Assembly (NCBI RefSeq): GCF_900114415.1
Contig: NZ_FOSZ01000006.1
Coordinates: 184,047 to 248,046 of the forward strand
Direction: 5' to 3'
Length of the DNA stretch: 64,000 nt
From: Shimia haliotis
Lineage (GTDB): Bacteria > Pseudomonadota > Alphaproteobacteria > Rhodobacterales > Rhodobacteraceae
In this document: positions 61,211 through 64,000 of the stretch, piece by piece
Position numbering within the stretch: the stretch's first letter is position 1
Layout: the number at the start of each line of letters is the position of its first letter
The notes under the pieces: model-generated
What the model was told of the DNA's origin: nothing
Database searches by the model: none
The model's input: the letters and a program-made list of their open reading frames with translations, nothing else
Program-made: the position numbers and the translations under genes

Positions 61211-61241
61211 AGACGGCTTCTTTCTGGCCTGAAACCTTAAA

Positions 61242-61264
61242 GGCTCAAGCCTTTGGCTTGAGCC
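61242..61264 (+). terminator. Hairpin after parC
   Basis: GGCTCAAG-CCTTTGG-CTTGAGCC forms an 8-bp stem 31 bp after the stop. There is no T-run, so it is either a weak terminator or an mRNA 3' stabiliser. Confidence 0.5.
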
Positions 61265-61319
61265 ACGGCCAACCCCGCAAGGGGGCGGGAGGCGCTCGTG
61301 ATATCATTGTCTGCATCGC

Positions 61320-61349
61320 GTCGGTAAAACGTCGGTAATGCGTCGGTGC
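61320..61349 (+). repeat. Triple 8-mer array, 11-bp period (GTCGGTAT array 3)
   Basis: GTCGGTAA at 61320-61327 and 61331-61338 and GTCGGTGC at 61342-61349 are exactly 11 bp apart. The left flank CTGCATC is shared with array 2. It lies between the convergent 3' ends of parC and the P450 gene, three bases from the P450 stop. Confidence 0.8.
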
Positions 61350-61352
61350 AAA

Positions 61353-62726
61353 CTAGAGCGCTTTTGCGGTCAGCCAAACTCCTGTGTCAGGGCGCAGCGT
61401 AAGGATCATCACCGGTTCAGGATCGCGCCCCTGCACCAGATCGAAGCGGAACCGTGCCAGAAGAGTCGCCAGAATGATCACCGCTTCCTGAATGGCAAAG
61501 CTGGCCCCGATGCAAATGCGCGGGCCATCGCCAAATGGGAGGTAGGCATAACGCTCCACCGATTTGCGATCTTCAAATCGCGACGGGTCAAATGCGTTGG
61601 GGTTGTCCCAGAGCATGTGATTGCGATGCAGCGCATAGATGGGGATCATTACCGTATCACCCGCGCGGATGTCGCGGGCACACAGGACGTCCGGTGCTTG
61701 TGCTGTGCGGGATAGGATGCCAGCAGGGGGGTAAAGCCTCAGTGCCTCGTCCACGATCTGCCGGATCAGGGGCATACGGGCAGCTTCTTCGCCGGTGGCG
61801 GTGTCGCCCTGCATCACGGATTGCGCCTCGGCGCGGGCGCGCGCCTGCACGTCGGGATCATAGGCGCAGAGATAAAGAGACCACGCCAGCGTCAGCGCGG
61901 TGGTCTCGTGTCCGGCCACAATAAAGGTCAACAGGTTGTCGCGCAGCTCCGACGTGTTCATGGCCTTGGCGGTTTCGGGGTCTTCGCCAGCCATCAAGAG
62001 GTCAAGCAGATCCGGCACCCCGCCGGGTCCACGATTGCGCCGCGCTTCAATGGCTTCGTCTGCTACGGCCTTCATCTGGCCCACAGCCTTGCCTGTAAAA
62101 AGGCGCGCTGGGCGCGGCACCCAGTCAGGAATGCCTAGCATGTCGAGCAGCGATACCTTGGCGGCCTCGTCAATATAAAGGTCGATTGCGCGGTGGACGG
62201 CTTCGGCGTCAAATGTTCCATCGCCGGAAAAGGTGACGTCGGAAATCACGTCAAACGTGGTGCGCACCATTTCTTGCAGAAAATCCGTCGGCCGGTCGCC
62301 TGTCGTAGCAATGCGATCCGCCGATCTGCCAGCTGCCGCGCTCATCACCGGCGCGAGAGCCAGCATGTTGCGTTGGCTGAACACCGGAGCCGCCGCGCGG
62401 CGCTGCCAGCGCCAATGCGCACCTTCGGCCACAAAAAGGCTGTCGCCAATGGCAGGACGCAGAATGTTTTTGGTGGTTTTGGATTTCGGATAGTTGTCGA
62501 CATTTTCCAGCAGCACACGCCGGATTGCGTCAGGATCCATGATCATGTGCCAGCGGATGCCGGTTTGCCCCGACACCATCGGCTGCCGGACTGCAATTTC
62601 CGGCAATATTGAAAGAAGGTTGCTGCGGGCGGCTTTGAGCGATCCCAATATGCCCAGTGGTTCGGTGGCCAGCGGCACATGCGCCGGTGGCGGGCGGGAA
62701 TCGGTATTGGCTGGTGCGGGGTCCAT
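61353..62726 (-). CDS. Cytochrome P450
   Basis: ATG 62726 follows AGGAG with a 7-nt spacer and gives 457 residues. The oxygen-binding helix has FIVAGHETTALTLAWSL near 260, the ExxR motif is DEALRLYPP and the haem loop is FGDGPRICIGASFA near 400, with the axial cysteine. There is no signal or anchor, so it is soluble. Its size and its I-helix and haem motifs fit the CYP102/CYP110-like fatty-acid hydroxylase side of the family, but without a fused reductase. The substrate is unknown. No ferredoxin or reductase gene is adjacent. Confidence 0.92.
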   Translation of the reverse strand: MDPAPANTDSRPPPAHVPLATEPLGILGSLKAARSNLLSILPEIAVRQPMVSGQTGIRWHMIMDPDAIRRVLLENVDNYPKSKTTKNILRPAIGDSLFVAEGAHWRWQRRAAAPVFSQRNMLALAPVMSAAAGRSADRIATTGDRPTDFLQEMVRTTFDVISDVTFSGDGTFDAEAVHRAIDLYIDEAAKVSLLDMLGIPDWVPRPARLFTGKAVGQMKAVADEAIEARRNRGPGGVPDLLDLLMAGEDPETAKAMNTSELRDNLLTFIVAGHETTALTLAWSLYLCAYDPDVQARARAEAQSVMQGDTATGEEAARMPLIRQIVDEALRLYPPAGILSRTAQAPDVLCARDIRAGDTVMIPIYALHRNHMLWDNPNAFDPSRFEDRKSVERYAYLPFGDGPRICIGASFAIQEAVIILATLLARFRFDLVQGRDPEPVMILTLRPDTGVWLTAKAL

Positions 62727-62863
62727 GACGGGCTCCTGTTGGGTTTCCCAGAGAATACGCACACACAGCGTAGGCCGATCACCGTTGCGCGCATAGCCTA
62801 TGATTGCGTGCCCCGAGCCCATGAGTTATGCCACGGTCAAAGAAGACGAGAGGGACTTCGAGT

Positions 62864-63481
62864 ATGATCCGATTGATGGTAGGTATCGCGGCGCTGGCTG
62901 CGCTGGTGTCTTGCACCGCCCCGAGCGGGCCCGTGAACGACCCGAAGCGCGATCTGGGGGATTTTGTGTTGGGTCACAACATTGTGGTGGCTCCCCAGTT
63001 CCAGAAGGGGCCACTGTCGCGTCCCGCGGACAAAGACGAATTCATTGCCTCCATGAAAAACGCGATCGACGCGCGGTTCGGGCGGTATGACGGGGATCGG
63101 ACCGTCCACTTTGGCGTCAATATCTCCGGATATGTTCTGGCGCAGACCGGTGTGCCGCTGGTGTTGTCGCCAAAATCGGCGTTGATAATCACGGTCACGG
63201 CGTGGGATGACCGAGCAGGTGCCAAGTTCAACGACGAAGCGCGCGAGTTTGTTGTGCTTGAAAGCTATACCGCACCGATCATCGGGTCGGGTATGACCAT
63301 GTCGGCCGATGAGCAAATGGCGAATCTGACGTATAACGCCGCCGCCCAAATCGAACGCTGGCTCTATGACAATCGCGCCTGTCTGGTGGATGATGTGCCG
63401 CAAGATGTGGCAAAAACCTGCTGGAAAACCACGAAGCAGGAGCAGGCCGAGCTGAAAAAGAAAGTTGATCAACTGCGCTGA
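62864..63481 (+). CDS. Lipoprotein of unknown function
   Basis: ATG 62864 gives 205 residues with a lipoprotein signal (MIRLMVGIAALAALVSC, Cys17). The rest is a single folded domain: IVVAPQFQKGPLSRPAD, NAIDARFGRYDGDRTVHFGVNI, VLSPKSALIITVTAWDD and a C-terminal KQEQAELKKKVDQLR helix. It has two C-terminal cysteines (RACLVDD, TCWKTT) that could form a disulfide. I do not recognise a family. It stands 99 bp before tuf and is probably an outer-membrane lipoprotein unrelated to translation. Confidence 0.75.
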   Translation: MIRLMVGIAALAALVSCTAPSGPVNDPKRDLGDFVLGHNIVVAPQFQKGPLSRPADKDEFIASMKNAIDARFGRYDGDRTVHFGVNISGYVLAQTGVPLVLSPKSALIITVTAWDDRAGAKFNDEAREFVVLESYTAPIIGSGMTMSADEQMANLTYNAAAQIERWLYDNRACLVDDVPQDVAKTCWKTTKQEQAELKKKVDQLR

Positions 63482-63541
63482 GTGAAAGCTTGCTTGATTT
63501 TTTGCGCGCAACACAATATGTCGCGCGCGGTAGAGGTAAAC

Positions 63542-63557
63542 GGGTCGTTGACGACCC
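63542..63557 (+). promoter_or_regulatory. Small hairpin in the tuf leader
   Basis: GGGTCGT-TG-ACGACCC is a 7-bp inverted repeat 24 bp before the tuf start. It could be a leader stem in the mRNA. No convincing housekeeping promoter is visible upstream; the best candidate, TTGATT with TATGTC at 17 bp (63494-63522), is weak. Confidence 0.4.
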
Positions 63558-63580
63558 CCCAAACGTAGAAGGCGCCCGAA

Positions 63581-64000
63581 ATGGCTAAGGAAAAGTTTGA
63601 GCGCAGTAAACCGCACTGCAACATCGGCACCATTGGTCACGTTGACCACGGTAAAACCACTCTGACCGCAGCGATCACCAAACAGTTTGGTGACTTCAAA
63701 GCGTATGACGAAATCGACGGCGCGCCTGAAGAAAAAGCCCGCGGCATCACCATTTCGACCGCGCACGTTGAATACGAAACCGACGCGCGTCACTACGCAC
63801 ACGTCGACTGCCCCGGCCACGCTGACTATGTGAAAAACATGATCACCGGTGCGGCGCAGATGGACGGCGCGATCCTGGTTGTGAACGCAGCTGACGGCCC
63901 GATGCCGCAGACCCGCGAGCACATCCTGCTGGGCCGCCAGGTTGGTATCCCTGCCATGGTCGTGTTCATGAACAAAGTTGACCAGGTTGACGACGAAGAA
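63581..64000 (+). CDS. tuf: Elongation factor Tu, 5' part (3' end outside window)
   Basis: The first 140 codons of EF-Tu are present, and the frame runs off the right edge. It begins [19 protein letters not shown], with the GTP-binding loop [13 protein letters not shown] at about residues 19-31. The effector-region [26 protein letters not shown] and the late [10 protein letters not shown] follow. EF-Tu brings aminoacyl-tRNA to the ribosome. Two tuf copies are usual in this group, and nothing here tells which this is. The codon use is visibly more biased (GAC, AAC, CGT) than that of neighbours, as expected for a highly expressed gene. Confidence 0.98.
   Translation, partial: MAKEKFERSKPHCNIGTIGHVDHGKTTLTAAITKQFGDFKAYDEIDGAPEEKARGITISTAHVEYETDARHYAHVDCPGHADYVKNMITGAAQMDGAILVVNAADGPMPQTREHILLGRQVGIPAMVVFMNKVDQVDDEE

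Noticed and set aside
62837..63922. 361-codon minus-strand frame across the lipoprotein and tuf
   Set aside because: It is antisense to EF-Tu, whose codon bias creates such open frames.
1..64000. CRISPR arrays, prophage, insertion sequences, rRNA genes
   Set aside because: No regularly spaced long repeats, integrase, transposase or rRNA sequence was seen on reading the window.

Overview
The window looks like a chromosomal segment of an alphaproteobacterium of the order Rhodobacterales, most likely a marine Roseobacter-group member. The main pointers are the divergent pckA / chvI-chvG-hprK-rapZ-EIIA-HPr block, the phosphonate locus with duplicated phnE and a DUF1045 gene, a fused indolepyruvate:ferredoxin oxidoreductase, a HIG1-type small membrane protein beside a PduO-type cobalamin adenosyltransferase, and GC-rich intergenic palindromes of a kind I associate with this order. 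I see no insertion sequence, prophage, CRISPR array or rRNA. One tRNA gene, elongator tRNA-Met, is present.

Layout. 1-2637: the end of a GcvT-domain oxidoreductase and a xylonate-type sugar-acid dehydratase. 2745-20211: a cell-surface polysaccharide and envelope locus with two OmpA-like proteins, a caspase-like protein, a GH16 glycanase, a CsgG-like lipoprotein with a peptidoglycan-binding domain, an acyltransferase, a STAS-nucleotidyltransferase fusion, a cellulose-synthase-like GT2, two DUF3131 proteins, a HlyD-like protein, an unusual degenerate ABC protein and two unknown secreted proteins. 20372-22925: molybdate transporter modABC. 23176-30601: tex, aroQ, an Lrp regulator facing the indolepyruvate oxidoreductase, and a RidA protein. 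30668-30744: tRNA-Met.

31010-43579 is a complete phosphonate uptake and C-P lyase locus: phnCDE1E2, an acetyltransferase, phnF, phnGHIJKLN, DUF1045 and phnM. Three candidate Pho boxes and one candidate PhnF operator lie at the expected control points. 43576-51603: a GNAT enzyme, pckA, the ChvGI two-component system, an incomplete regulatory PTS and a lysophospholipid acyltransferase-like gene. 51669-58719: hydroxybutyryl-CoA dehydrogenase, a DUF6473-like protein, etfAB, cobalamin adenosyltransferase, a HIG1 protein, an SDR, bacterioferritin with its ferredoxin, and an SH3 protein. 58874-64000: parC, a cytochrome P450, a lipoprotein and the 5' part of tuf.

Best candidate for an undescribed system: the 2.7-20.2 kb locus. 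My reading is a synthase-dependent exopolysaccharide pathway in which the GT2 polymerises a glucan. The nucleotidyltransferase, acyltransferase, GH16 and DUF3131 proteins would then supply, decorate or trim it, and the OmpA, CsgG-like and HlyD-like proteins would carry or anchor it. The oddities are partner-switch-like domains in two proteins (STAS on the nucleotidyltransferase, a possible GHKL-like tail on the ABC protein), an ABC ATPase lacking key catalytic residues, and a caspase. A second unexplained signal is a triple 11-bp-period array of GTCGGTAT found in three unrelated intergenic positions. Functions are read from sequence motifs without database searches.
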